Source of the DNA: Magnetococcales bacterium
GTDB lineage: Bacteria > Pseudomonadota > Magnetococcia > Magnetococcales > JADFWT01
DNA length: 38,196 nt
Direction of reading: 5' to 3'
Assembly (NCBI GenBank): GCA_015233785.1
Contig: JADFWT010000015.1
Span: 1-38,196, forward strand
In this document: piece after piece, positions 17,603 through 27,194 of the stretch
How the letters are laid out: each line of letters opens with the position of its first letter
Position numbering within the stretch: position 1 is the first letter of the stretch
Translations under genes and position numbers: made by a program
The notes under the pieces: generated by a model
What the model saw: only the letters and a program-made list of their open reading frames with translations
Told to the model about the DNA's origin: nothing
Databases searched by the model: none

Positions 17603-20332
17603 ATGCGTGCTATGTCTAACGCACGCCTCTTTCTATTCGATGGCTCCGGCTTTATCTACCGAGCCTATCATGGAATCCGTCGCCTATCCCGGCGCGATGG
17701 CTTCCCCACGAACGCCATTTTCGGCTTCCAGAAGATGATGCGCAAGGTGATCGACGCTCATCAGCCCGAATACACCGCTATGGTGTTCGATACCAAGGGG
17801 CCAACCTTCCGCCATAAAATGGACACGCAGTACAAGGCCAACCGAAAGCCCATGCCGGATGATCTGCGCCCGCAGATCGAAATCATCCACCGCTTAGTGG
17901 ACGCCTGCAACATACCGCGCTTTGCCCTGCAAGGCTATGAAGCCGATGATATTATTGCCACATTGACCAAGAAGGCCCATGAGACGGGCCTGGAAGTGGT
18001 GATTGTCAGTGGCGATAAAGACCTCATGCAGATGGTGAAGCCGGGGGTTTCTATGTTGGATGCCATGCGTGAAATCTGGTTCCATGAGGCAGAAGTCGAA
18101 GCCCACTGGGGCGCTCCGGCTCACCAAGTGATCGAAATCATGGCGCTGGTTGGAGACAACTCCGACAATATTCCCGGCATACCGGGCATCGGCCCAAAAA
18201 CCGCCGCCCCCTTGATTAAAGAGTATGGCAACCTGGAAGAGCTGCTGGCAAACACCGATCGTATCAAACAGCCCAAGCGGCGTGAAAATCTGATTAAATT
18301 TGCCGATCAGGCGCGCATGGCCCGCAAGCTGGTGGCACTGGATGAGAATGTCCCCATCGAAACCGACCTGGAAGCGCTACGCAGTCAGGCCCCCAACCGA
18401 AAGGCACTGCACGCCCTGTTCGTTGAGATGGAGTTCACTACCCTGGCCCGGCAAATGGCCCAGGAGGCCCGAAAAACCACCGATGAAAACGCCCCGCCAG
18501 CCCCCATGGCCGCCGAACCAAAGCAGGATTACCGCACCATCGCCACCCAGGCGGATTTTGCGGCTTTTCTGAAAGACCTTAAGGCACAGGTCGGCTTTGC
18601 CCTGGATACCGAGACCACCCATATCGATCCCATGCGGGCAGAGTTGGTGGGACTCTCCTTCTCCTGGCAGGCTCGACAGGCGTTCTATCTGCCGCTGGCC
18701 CACACCCAGGAGGCCGCCCCCAATGGCCAATTGGACCGACAGGAGACCCTGAAGGCCCTGAAACCGCTTCTTGAGGCCACAACGCCTAAGAAAATTGGTC
18801 AGAACCTCAAATATGACGCCCTGGTACTGCGCCACTATGACATCATCCTAAACGGGATCGAGCACGATACCATGCTGATGTCGCATCTGATCTACGGCTC
18901 TACCCGCCGTCACAATCTGGATGCCATCGCCCTGGAGACTCTGGGACGCACCACCACCACCTTCAAAGAGATCGCCGGGACCGGCAAAAAGCAGCTCCGT
19001 TTCGACCAGATCCCCCTGGAAACCGCCGCGCCTTATGCCTGCGAAGATGCCGACATCGCCTGGGAAGCGGCTCAGCGCTTCATGCCGCAACTGGAGAGCC
19101 TCACCGGCCCTACCAAGCTCTATCAGGAGGTTGAACGCCCACTGATGCCGGTACTCACCGAGATGGAGTGGGTGGGCGCGCTCATTGACCGGCAGGTGAT
19201 GGAACGTCTGTCGAAGGACTTCAACCAACGCCGGGGAATCCTTACCGAAGAGATCCATCATTTGGCTGGGGAGACCTTCAATATCAACTCCCCCAAGCAG
19301 CTCGGTGAAATTCTGTTCGGAAAAATGGGTATCAAGGGGGGACGGCGCACCAAAACCGGCTACTCCACCAACGTCAATGTGCTCACCAAACTGGCAGATC
19401 AGGGCCATAAGCTCCCGGCCAAGGTACTGGATTACCGCACCCTCACCAAGCTGCAATCCACCTATACCGATGCTCTGCTGGCGCTGATACACCCCGAAAC
19501 CGGACGCATCCACACCAGCTACAACCAAGCGGTGACTCTAACCGGACGACTCTCATCGTCAGACCCCAATCTTCAAAATATTCCCATTCGCAGCGAAGAG
19601 GGACGCGCAATTCGCGGGGCCTTTATTGCGCCTGAAGGGTGGAAGCTGCTTTCCGCCGATTATAGCCAGATTGAGTTACGCCTCTTGGCCCATCTGGGCG
19701 ATGTGCCACGCCTTAAGGAGGCCTTCAACGGCGGCGAAGATATTCACAGCGCCACGGCGGCAGAAATTTTTGACATCTCACTGGATGCGGTCAATGACGA
19801 CCAGAGACGCATGGCCAAAACCATCAACTTTGGGCTGGTTTACGGCATGAGCGCCTTTGGACTTGCCAAACGGCTGGAGATTGAAAATTATGAAGCCCAA
19901 CGCTATATGGACCGTTATTTCCAGCGCTACTCCGGCGTGCGACAGCACATGGACCGGGTGATTCTGGATGCTCAGCAGAAGGGGTATGTGGAGACACTGG
20001 GCGGGCGACGTTGCCCGGTGCCGGATATTGCCCATCGTCAACGCAATCTGCGAGAGTTTGCCGAGCGCACCGCCATCAACGCCCCACTTCAGGGCTCCGC
20101 CGCTGATCTGATTAAAATGGCCATGATTCGTCTGTCGAGCATGTTGCAAGATGCGGGATTGAAGAGCCGTATGATTCTTCAGGTGCATGACGAGCTGGTT
20201 CTGGAAGTACCGGAGGCGGAGATTGAGACAGTACAGCCGTTGATCCGGGAGGCGATGGAGGGCGCTATGAAGCTCTCCATTCCGTTGGTGGCCGATATTG
20301 GCATCGGCCAAAACTGGGCGGAAGCCCACTGA
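17603..20332 (+). CDS. polA: DNA polymerase I
   Basis: 5'-3' exonuclease start MSNARLFLFDGSGFIYRAYHG; 3'-5' exonuclease domain FALDTETTHIDPM; polymerase motifs LSADYSQIELRLLAHLGD, DDQRRMAKTINFGLVYGMSAFGLAKRL, LQVHDELVLEVP. True start at 17603 or 17612, not 17348. Confidence 0.97.
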   Translation: MRAMSNARLFLFDGSGFIYRAYHGIRRLSRRDGFPTNAIFGFQKMMRKVIDAHQPEYTAMVFDTKGPTFRHKMDTQYKANRKPMPDDLRPQIEIIHRLVDACNIPRFALQGYEADDIIATLTKKAHETGLEVVIVSGDKDLMQMVKPGVSMLDAMREIWFHEAEVEAHWGAPAHQVIEIMALVGDNSDNIPGIPGIGPKTAAPLIKEYGNLEELLANTDRIKQPKRRENLIKFADQARMARKLVALDENVPIETDLEALRSQAPNRKALHALFVEMEFTTLARQMAQEARKTTDENAPPAPMAAEPKQDYRTIATQADFAAFLKDLKAQVGFALDTETTHIDPMRAELVGLSFSWQARQAFYLPLAHTQEAAPNGQLDRQETLKALKPLLEATTPKKIGQNLKYDALVLRHYDIILNGIEHDTMLMSHLIYGSTRRHNLDAIALETLGRTTTTFKEIAGTGKKQLRFDQIPLETAAPYACEDADIAWEAAQRFMPQLESLTGPTKLYQEVERPLMPVLTEMEWVGALIDRQVMERLSKDFNQRRGILTEEIHHLAGETFNINSPKQLGEILFGKMGIKGGRRTKTGYSTNVNVLTKLADQGHKLPAKVLDYRTLTKLQSTYTDALLALIHPETGRIHTSYNQAVTLTGRLSSSDPNLQNIPIRSEEGRAIRGAFIAPEGWKLLSADYSQIELRLLAHLGDVPRLKEAFNGGEDIHSATAAEIFDISLDAVNDDQRRMAKTINFGLVYGMSAFGLAKRLEIENYEAQRYMDRYFQRYSGVRQHMDRVILDAQQKGYVETLGGRRCPVPDIAHRQRNLREFAERTAINAPLQGSAADLIKMAMIRLSSMLQDAGLKSRMILQVHDELVLEVPEAEIETVQPLIREAMEGAMKLSIPLVADIGIGQNWAEAH

Positions 20333-20342
20333 TCGATACGCC

Positions 20343-21062
20343 ATGCCGATTTTTCCATTAGAAGATGACCCGGAGTTTGCCGACCTGTTTCCGCCGGTGG
20401 GGCTTGCCGAAGAGAACGGCCTGCTGGCCATCGGCGGTGATCTGACGCCAAAGCGTTTGATTGCCGCTTATCGCCAGGGCATTTTCCCCTGGTTCTCCCA
20501 GGATGAGCCGCTTCTTTGGTGGAGCCCTGATCCACGTCTTATACTGCGCCCGGAAAAACTGCACCTCTCCCGCAGCCTTAAAAAGACACTACGCCGCGAA
20601 ACCTATCGCATCACCTATGATCACGCCTTTGAACAGGTCATCACCGCCTGTGCTGAAACGCCGCGTGGCGATAATAACGGCACCTGGATTGTCCCAGAAA
20701 TGGTTGAGGCGTACTGCCAGCTCCAGGCCATGGGGTATGCCCACTCAGCAGAGGCGTGGCGCATGGGGATCGATGGCTCCAAGGAGCTGGTTGGCGGGGC
20801 CTATGGCGTGGCCATTGGCGGGGCTTTCTTTGGGGAATCGATGTTCTACCTCGCCCCGGACGCCTCCAAAGTGGCATTTGCCAGCCTGGTACAACGTCTC
20901 AACGATCATGGTTTCACCCTCATCGATTGCCAGATGGACACCGACCACCTGCGCCGCTTTGGGGCTGAACTGGTAACCCGTGAGACGTTCCTGGGTCAGC
21001 TCAAGACGGCGCTCTCCATTCCTGTGGAACAACTCTCCTGGCGTCAAGATGGTGCCATCTAA
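20343..21062 (+). CDS. aat: Leucyl/phenylalanyl-tRNA--protein transferase
   Basis: FPPVGLAEENGLLAIGGDLTPKRLIAAYRQGIFPWFSQDEPLLWWSPDPRLIL, TWIVPEMVEAYCQLQAMGYAHSAEAW, GGAYGVAIGGAFFGESMF. Confidence 0.97.
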   Translation: MPIFPLEDDPEFADLFPPVGLAEENGLLAIGGDLTPKRLIAAYRQGIFPWFSQDEPLLWWSPDPRLILRPEKLHLSRSLKKTLRRETYRITYDHAFEQVITACAETPRGDNNGTWIVPEMVEAYCQLQAMGYAHSAEAWRMGIDGSKELVGGAYGVAIGGAFFGESMFYLAPDASKVAFASLVQRLNDHGFTLIDCQMDTDHLRRFGAELVTRETFLGQLKTALSIPVEQLSWRQDGAI

Positions 21063-21239
21063 GAGTGGTTAGGGCACAACGGCCCCGCACTGTCTTCATC
21101 TCGCGCCCCATGATTGATGTTGCACCGTTGCTTCGAGATCTATAAGGTGTTTTCAGGATAGGGGACTGAAATGTTAACAAAAAACAAGATCCCCACCTTC
21201 AACTATAAACGTAACCATCTCATCTAAGGGGATCCTGTC

Positions 21240-21860
21240 ATGCTATTGCGACGTTCCGTACAATTTCTATCCATCTTTGCCCTGCTTGGAGCGCTTACGA
21301 CGACACCTGTCGAGGCTGGCATGGGCGGCTTCGGCTCCGACGTGGGCGGTGGCAAGTATGGATCTGGAGGTGGCGGGGAGAGCGGCATGGCTGTCTATAC
21401 GCCCAACACCGTGACCCAGCTACAAGGCACTGTCTCCAGCAGTTCTGTTGACCACAACTCGGAGATGGGCCAGAAGGGCCTTCATGTTTACCTGAGTACC
21501 GACAAAGGGCGGGTCAAGGTTCACGTCGCACCTGAGTGGGTGACAAAGCAGCAGCGCATCTCATTTCGTAACGGCGAGCCCATCAGTGTGATTGGCGCCA
21601 CCTTTGAGAAACGCGGTGATCTGAACATCTATGCAGCCACCATCTATCAAGGACGGCGGATGATTTCACTGCGTAATCCACAGACGGGACAAAGCTTGTG
21701 GCGGGGACGCCACGCACAAGGCGGAATGGGTGGACAACAACAGCGCGGCTATGGCCAAGGCGGTCAACAGCAGCGCAGGTATGGACCAGGGAACATGCCG
21801 CAACAGGGTGGACAGCAACGGTTTGGGCCGCCACAAGGGAATGGACCTTGGAATCGGTAA
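21240..21860 (+). CDS. Exported protein with small beta-rich (OB-fold-like) domain and Gly/Gln/Arg-rich C-terminal tail
   Basis: Signal peptide MLLRRSVQFLSIFALLGALTTTPVEAG; TVTQLQGTVSSSSVDHNSEMGQKGLHVYLSTDKGRVKVHVAPEWV...GEPISVIGATFEKRGDLNIYAATIYQGRRMISLRNPQTGQSLWRGR; tail GGMGGQQQRGYGQGGQQQRRYGPG. Confidence 0.8.
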   Translation: MLLRRSVQFLSIFALLGALTTTPVEAGMGGFGSDVGGGKYGSGGGGESGMAVYTPNTVTQLQGTVSSSSVDHNSEMGQKGLHVYLSTDKGRVKVHVAPEWVTKQQRISFRNGEPISVIGATFEKRGDLNIYAATIYQGRRMISLRNPQTGQSLWRGRHAQGGMGGQQQRGYGQGGQQQRRYGPGNMPQQGGQQRFGPPQGNGPWNR

Positions 21861-21930
21861 ACTGAACGGCAATGGGGAGGGTCAACGCACGCAACCATTC
21901 ACACTTGGCTCTCTCCGCATCAGCCTCTAC

Positions 21931-24900
21931 TCACCCCCCCCCACACGCATCCCGAATCGCACCCAACAACTGGTCCTTCTTGATCGGCTTGCCAAGATGC
22001 AGGTTCGCGCCAGCCGCCAGACTCCTCTGCCGCTCTTCCTCCATGGCGTAGGCCGTTAAGGCAATCATGGGAATGGGCTCCCGGCCATGCTCCTTCTCAA
22101 AGCTACGCATGGCCTGTAAAGCCGTGTAGCCATCCATTACTGGCATCTGAATATCCATCAGAACCAGATCATAACGCTGTTCACGAAACCGATCCAAAGC
22201 TTGTTGACCGTTCTCCACATCATCAATGGTAAAGGCGGTTGCACGGCTAAAAGCGTGCACCAGCATACGGTTCTCTTTGGCATCATCAGCCAACAGAATC
22301 CGTAGTGGCGTTTGCAGAAGATCCTCACTCTGTTGCGGCTCGCTGGGAGGAGTTTTTTTTCCACTCAGGGCCTCTTCAACACGGGTAAACAGCTCTCCAC
22401 GCTTGATCGGCTTGGCAATGATATTCATCTGTGCCACCAACGATTGATGCTGGGCGCGTAGAATATCGGAGGTGAGCATCAGAATGGGAATCTCTGCCGC
22501 ATAGCCGGCGTCCAGACAGTTGGCCACCTGTACACCATTGAGCTTCGGCATACGAAAATCCAGCAGAACAATATGATAGGGATGTCCCTCTTCTCTGGCC
22601 CGCTCCACTTCACGCAGCCCCTCCTCCCCATCTGCTGCCTCAATAATCTCCGCACCAGTCTCTTGAAACATCTCTTTGATGATGATCCGATTCACATCAT
22701 AATCATCCACTACCAGGATGCGCTTCCCATGCAAATCCGGCATGGTAAATGGATTGATATCTTGAGCGCTTCCCTGTGATAAAACGATAGAGAAACTAAA
22801 GCAACTTCCCTGCTTCGGCTTACTCTCCAAAGTCAGATCGCCCCCCATCATCTTCACATAACGACGCGCAATACTCAGTCCCAATCCAGTCCCGCCGTGG
22901 CTACGGTTGATGGAGGCATCGGCTTGACCAAAAGGATCAAAAATAACCTCCTGTTTCTCAAAAGGAATGCCAATACCGGTATCAATAACCGAAAAAATCA
23001 GCCGAACCTGATCGTTCGCCATGGAAGCCGTCGATACCTTCACACGCACTTCACCTTTATGGGTGAACTTGACCGCGTTGCTCATTAAATTAAGCAAAAT
23101 TTGACGCAATCGCGAAGGATCACCCTGAAGCACAGAGGGTAGTGGACCGATACGTTGCCAGGATATTTCCAACCCTTTGTCGTGCGCCGACGGGGATAGA
23201 ATGTCGCATAGCGTGTCCATCAGCGGTTCCAGATCAAACGGAACCGACTCCAGCATCACTTGACCGGCCTCAATCTTGGACATATCCAAAACATCATTGA
23301 TAATACTCAGCAGGGCCTCACCAGCCGCCTTAAATATCCGCACATACCCCATCTGCCTCTTATTAAGCGGGGTCTCCTCCAGAAGCTGGGCCATGCCAAT
23401 GACCGAGTTCATCGGCGTACGAATCTCATGACTCATATTGGACAAAAACATGCTCTTGGCCTCATTGGCGCGATCAGCCGCCTCCTTGGCCTTGCGTAGT
23501 GCATGCTCCATTCGTTTGGCATGGGTAATATCCACCCAACAAGAGCGACTGTAGAGTATCTTCCCCTGATCGTCTTTTACCGAAGTGGCGTTAAGATTGA
23601 CATCTATTTGACGACCATCCCGACGTTTGAGCTGCAACTCAGCATTCTGAATCTCACCGCTCTCAACAAAAGTCTGAAAGACCTGATGTACCTTGTCCAG
23701 ACAGTCAGGATGGTAGAGTTCAAAGATCTCTCTGCCGATGATCTCCTCTTTGGTGTAGCCAAGATTATCGGCAACGGTCTGGTTACACTGCTTAATAATG
23801 GCTGTGGCAGCGTCTACCGAGGCATACATATCGGGGGAGAAATCATAGAGGTCGGCATAGCGTGCCTCAGATCGAATCAAGGCTTGGTTGGCCCGAGTCA
23901 GCTCCTGTGTCCGCAACTTAACCTGACGCCGCAGTGCCCAGGTCCACAACACCCCCATAAGCATCAGAAAAAACAGACCGACCCCAGCCATCAAGCCATA
24001 ACGTCGGATCTTCTGTAACGGTACCCCCCGAGGATCAACGATACCGAACCACTTATCATAAATTTCGTCATAGCGTCCGGTGGCCTTGATAATGCTAAGG
24101 CCTTGATTCAATTGATCACGAAGATGACTGTTGCCTTCACGGACTGCAAACCTATAGCCGTGCCCGTAGACATCAATTTTTGGGCCAGAGCTCTCCAGAT
24201 TAGTCAACCCCAGTTCATGAACGGTTAAAAGGGCAACCAGTCTTGGCACCAAGGCCAAATCGCCTTCGCCACTGGCTAAACGACGCAGGCTATCGGCAAC
24301 GGTTTTTGTCGCGAGAATTTTTGAAGTGACTTGATTTTTTTTTAGATAATCGTGGGTTGCGTCAGACTGCATAACCAAAATAGTCCGACCACGCAGATCC
24401 ACCTTTCGACGGATTGGTGCACCTCCCTTGCGAACAAAGGCCACCGCATAGGAGACGGTATGGGGGGTGGTATAATCAAAAAGCTTATCCCGCTCGGTAG
24501 AGTAAGAGACCAAAGGCAGCGCATCGATCTCACCCTTTTCCAGGGCATGGCGTACCTCATCCCAGGGACCAACCCGAAAGATAACCGGTAACCCCATCAC
24601 CTCTGCTACGGCCTTAAACAGATCAACACTGAATCCGTCCGCCTCACCGTTACTATTGACAATGGCAAACGGTGGATAACCCACCTCACTCCCCACCAAC
24701 AGGGCATCATCCGCAGCCACAACACGCGGCAGCAGAGAGGTCAGCACCATCAGAACGACAGAGAGCGCCATAAGCCAACGCCCTACCATCATCCGTAGTA
24801 TTTGTAGAGAGGAAAAAAGACGCAGACTAACGGGCCTGCCAACCACCTCACATTCCACAAGGAAGCGACGGCAGAAATCAAGCCGATGGACGAGATGCGC

Positions 24901-24954
24901 AGACACGCAATAATCCGACATTTGGACGCACCCCCACAGTGACGTCCCCCTCAA
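21931..24954 (-). CDS. Hybrid sensor histidine kinase: periplasmic SBP_bac_3 sensor - TM - PAS - HisKA - HATPase - REC - REC
   Basis: Solute-binding family 3 sensor (LLVGSEVGYPPFAIVNSNGEADGFSVDLFKAVAEVMG), SNMSHEIRTPMNSVIGMAQ, GGTGLGLSIARRYVKMMGG, REC1 IVLLDFRMPKLNG, REC2 LVLMDIQMPVMDG. True start may be the MMVGRWL codons near 24792. Confidence 0.93.
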   Translation of the reverse strand: MRGTSLWGCVQMSDYCVSAHLVHRLDFCRRFLVECEVVGRPVSLRLFSSLQILRMMVGRWLMALSVVLMVLTSLLPRVVAADDALLVGSEVGYPPFAIVNSNGEADGFSVDLFKAVAEVMGLPVIFRVGPWDEVRHALEKGEIDALPLVSYSTERDKLFDYTTPHTVSYAVAFVRKGGAPIRRKVDLRGRTILVMQSDATHDYLKKNQVTSKILATKTVADSLRRLASGEGDLALVPRLVALLTVHELGLTNLESSGPKIDVYGHGYRFAVREGNSHLRDQLNQGLSIIKATGRYDEIYDKWFGIVDPRGVPLQKIRRYGLMAGVGLFFLMLMGVLWTWALRRQVKLRTQELTRANQALIRSEARYADLYDFSPDMYASVDAATAIIKQCNQTVADNLGYTKEEIIGREIFELYHPDCLDKVHQVFQTFVESGEIQNAELQLKRRDGRQIDVNLNATSVKDDQGKILYSRSCWVDITHAKRMEHALRKAKEAADRANEAKSMFLSNMSHEIRTPMNSVIGMAQLLEETPLNKRQMGYVRIFKAAGEALLSIINDVLDMSKIEAGQVMLESVPFDLEPLMDTLCDILSPSAHDKGLEISWQRIGPLPSVLQGDPSRLRQILLNLMSNAVKFTHKGEVRVKVSTASMANDQVRLIFSVIDTGIGIPFEKQEVIFDPFGQADASINRSHGGTGLGLSIARRYVKMMGGDLTLESKPKQGSCFSFSIVLSQGSAQDINPFTMPDLHGKRILVVDDYDVNRIIIKEMFQETGAEIIEAADGEEGLREVERAREEGHPYHIVLLDFRMPKLNGVQVANCLDAGYAAEIPILMLTSDILRAQHQSLVAQMNIIAKPIKRGELFTRVEEALSGKKTPPSEPQQSEDLLQTPLRILLADDAKENRMLVHAFSRATAFTIDDVENGQQALDRFREQRYDLVLMDIQMPVMDGYTALQAMRSFEKEHGREPIPMIALTAYAMEEERQRSLAAGANLHLGKPIKKDQLLGAIRDACGGG

Positions 24955-25018
24955 ACTTTACGATACCATTATCCTACCATAGACTCATTTCGATTGGGTG
25001 ATTTGAAATGGCATCAAA

Positions 25019-25705
25019 TCACCAAGGCATAAACTGATTCATAAAGCTCATGGGCCGCGTTGCACCGTTCATGTCATACCCCATGCGGGACACAGAGCCG
25101 GTCATGACATGCATGGCCTGGGTCATGGACTGCATATTGGAACTCATAGGGCCCAGTGTATCAAGTTTGACGGACATGGAGTCCATGACGCCGGACATAT
25201 GCCCGACACTCTTATCCATGCTGGTAACGTTGATGGACATGTGCTCCATGTTCTGGGCCATGTTCTGCATATCCACACTCATGGTCTCCATATTGTCGCT
25301 GATGTACTCCAGGTGCGTGGAGATTGAGGCGACGTTATCGGCCAAGATGCGAATGTTGCTGGACATGCCGCCCATGTTCATGCCCATCTTTGGATCGATA
25401 GACGAGGCCATGGTGCGAATATCTTGGGTGAGGCTATAAATGAGAAAAAAGCCGTACATGGCTAAAATAATGAAGGCAAAGAGCGACGGATAGACAATCA
25501 GCTCCCAACGCTTTGCGCTCTTGTCAAAGCTCTTGGCAAACTGGTCCAACACCGACGCCGAGCAGCCACCACACTCATCGTGCTGCCCAATGGGAATCAG
25601 CGGCGCTCCACGCATGGATGGCCTACTCTTGATCTTGGTGGCATCGCCGGTCTTTTTGGATGAATCTCCGACGAGCGCAGCGCCCGGCTTTTTTTGCTCG
25701 GCCAT
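25019..25705 (-). CDS. Single-pass membrane protein with basic N-terminus containing CGGC and a long Met-rich coiled-coil C-terminal domain
   Basis: N-term MAEQKKPGAALVGDSSKKTGDATKIKSRPSMRG...HDECGGCSASV; TM LIVYPSLFAFIILAMYGFFLIYSL; C-term ISDNMETMSVDMQNMAQNMEHMSINVTSMDKSVGHMSGVMDSMSVKLDTLG with Met/Ile/Val spaced 3-4 residues. AGGAGG SD. Confidence 0.85.
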   Translation of the reverse strand: MAEQKKPGAALVGDSSKKTGDATKIKSRPSMRGAPLIPIGQHDECGGCSASVLDQFAKSFDKSAKRWELIVYPSLFAFIILAMYGFFLIYSLTQDIRTMASSIDPKMGMNMGGMSSNIRILADNVASISTHLEYISDNMETMSVDMQNMAQNMEHMSINVTSMDKSVGHMSGVMDSMSVKLDTLGPMSSNMQSMTQAMHVMTGSVSRMGYDMNGATRPMSFMNQFMPW

Positions 25706-25731
25706 ATTCCGGCCTCCTGATCAAAAAAAAT

Positions 25732-26421
25732 TCAGCTTGCTAACTTGGCGTGCTTGGCGACTGGTCGCTTTGTACGCCGTTTTTTGGCAAGCGATGGGTA
25801 GAGCTTCTTGGCCAGCCCCAAAAACTCCTGGGCAGCCTTACTCCTGGGAGAGAGCTCAAAAACAGCGCGTCCTTCGCTGAATGAGCGCCGGTAGGCGGTG
25901 CGCTGTCCTATACGATCCTTGAGCACCGTTACCCGAGAGAGATAGGTCAGAGCCTCCTCGGTTTCGTCCGATTCACGCAGGCCGGGATGGGTATCGGCCC
26001 GATTGACAAACAACACCACTTCCGGCCAGTCACGCTTTCTGCCCACGGTCTCGGCAATGATGTCCAAAAAACGCTGTGTGGACCACACATCCGCCTGACT
26101 GGGCGGAACCGGAACCACAATTCGATCCGCCATCAAAATGGCCTGTCTCATGGTCCAACGATTAGAAGCGCTGATATCCATCAACGCATGGCCCTTATGC
26201 TCCTTAAGGATCGGCTCCGGATCGGTGTCGGGGCGATAGGCGTTGATAAACGGCTCAACCCCCTCTTCCTTACGCAACTCCACCACCTCACTCAATGTGG
26301 CCTGAGGATCCAGGTCGAAAGCCACCACGTTCTCACCAGCATGTGCCAGCCAGACCGCCAGATTAAAGGTAATGGTACTCTTTCCGCACCCACCTTTTAG
26401 ATTTCCGATAACTGTGACCAT
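25732..26421 (-). CDS. Orphan ParA/MinD-family ATPase
   Basis: Deviant Walker A GNLKGGCGKSTITFNLA, Walker A' VVAFDLDPQATLS, basic C-terminus; no ParB gene adjacent. 27 nt upstream of the Met-rich coiled-coil gene on the same strand. Confidence 0.93.
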   Translation of the reverse strand: MVTVIGNLKGGCGKSTITFNLAVWLAHAGENVVAFDLDPQATLSEVVELRKEEGVEPFINAYRPDTDPEPILKEHKGHALMDISASNRWTMRQAILMADRIVVPVPPSQADVWSTQRFLDIIAETVGRKRDWPEVVLFVNRADTHPGLRESDETEEALTYLSRVTVLKDRIGQRTAYRRSFSEGRAVFELSPRSKAAQEFLGLAKKLYPSLAKKRRTKRPVAKHAKLAS

Positions 26422-26551
26422 AGTACGTTCAAATTACGCTAATTGGTCGGCACAATCAAGGTTACCCGGTACGCCAAACGCCCTGGCAGGCAACGCCCGA
26501 AATCGCTGCATCCGTCAAAAAAATCACTGGTCCAATATCCAGAAATAAATC

Positions 26552-26586
26552 GGGGGGAGCGCCTCCATGACAGATTCGCTCCCCCC
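26552..26586 (-). terminator. Strong hairpin downstream of the Asn/Trp-rich gene (terminator/attenuator before parA-like gene)
   Basis: Perfect 10-bp inverted repeat GGGGGGAGCG...CGCTCCCCCC with 15-nt loop; minus-strand reading is followed by ATTTATTTC. Confidence 0.65.
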
Positions 26587-26624
26587 ATACCGCATCACTC
26601 ATTTAAACATAGAGCGATTCAAGC

Positions 26625-27068
26625 TTACTTGCTCTCGGCGGCAGGCTTCTCAGCGGCAGGCGCACGAGGAGGTGCACCGTAGGGGCCGGCACCGTAAGGG
26701 CCGTAGTAAGGATTGCCGCCATAAGGACCGCCCCAGTTGTTGTTGTTCCAGCCGTTGTTCCAGCCGTTGTTCCAGCCGTTGTTCATGTTGTTGTTCCAGT
26801 TGTTGTTGCCATAGCCGTTGCCATAGCCACCAACATCACCACCCATGTTGAAGCCGATGTTGCCACGGGCGTTGCCGCCGCCATGACCGCCACCGTTGTT
26901 GTTCCAGCCGTTGTTCCAGCCGTTGTTCCAGTTATTGCTGTTGTTGTTGTTCCAGCCGTTGTTGCCCCAACCCGGACCCCAGCCCCAAGCTTCGGCGCTA
27001 CCGGAAGTCAACATGGCCATTCCACCGAACAGAGCGGCGATCGCAAGAATCTTCATACCATTCTTCAT
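26625..27068 (-). CDS. Exported Asn/Trp/Gly-rich protein, sulfur-globule-protein-like
   Basis: MKNGMKILAIAALFGGMAMLTSGSAEAWGWGPGWGNNGWNNN...NARGNIGFNMGGDVGGYGNGYGNNNWNNN...NNGWNNGWNNGW...GGPYGGNPYYGPYGAGPYGAPP: Sec signal plus composition and order (W/N/G start, NARG..FNM core, GYG/PYG end) reminiscent of purple-sulfur-bacterial Sgp proteins. Confidence 0.7.
   Translation of the reverse strand: MKNGMKILAIAALFGGMAMLTSGSAEAWGWGPGWGNNGWNNNNSNNWNNGWNNGWNNNGGGHGGGNARGNIGFNMGGDVGGYGNGYGNNNWNNNMNNGWNNGWNNGWNNNNWGGPYGGNPYYGPYGAGPYGAPPRAPAAEKPAAESK
26748..26783 (-). repeat. Short in-frame tandem repeat, 3 x 12 bp (CCAGCCGTTGTT on + strand; NNGW in protein)
   Basis: Direct reading of three consecutive identical 12-mers. 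Confidence 0.85.
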
Positions 27069-27194
27069 AACTTTAAACTCCACAGACTGCGTTGTTTACT
27101 AAATGTACGCGCATCATCGCGCCTTTAAGTGCGGGGGGGAATCGTGTTCCTCATCCACCGCATGGGGAAAGCCGACCTCGTTACCGTCGGCCCT

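Noticed and set aside
25050-25439. Met-rich plus-strand ORF (129 aa) opposite the coiled-coil gene
   Set aside because: CAT/ATG palindromy of the Met-rich gene produces Met/His-rich shadows on both strands; no SD or domain.
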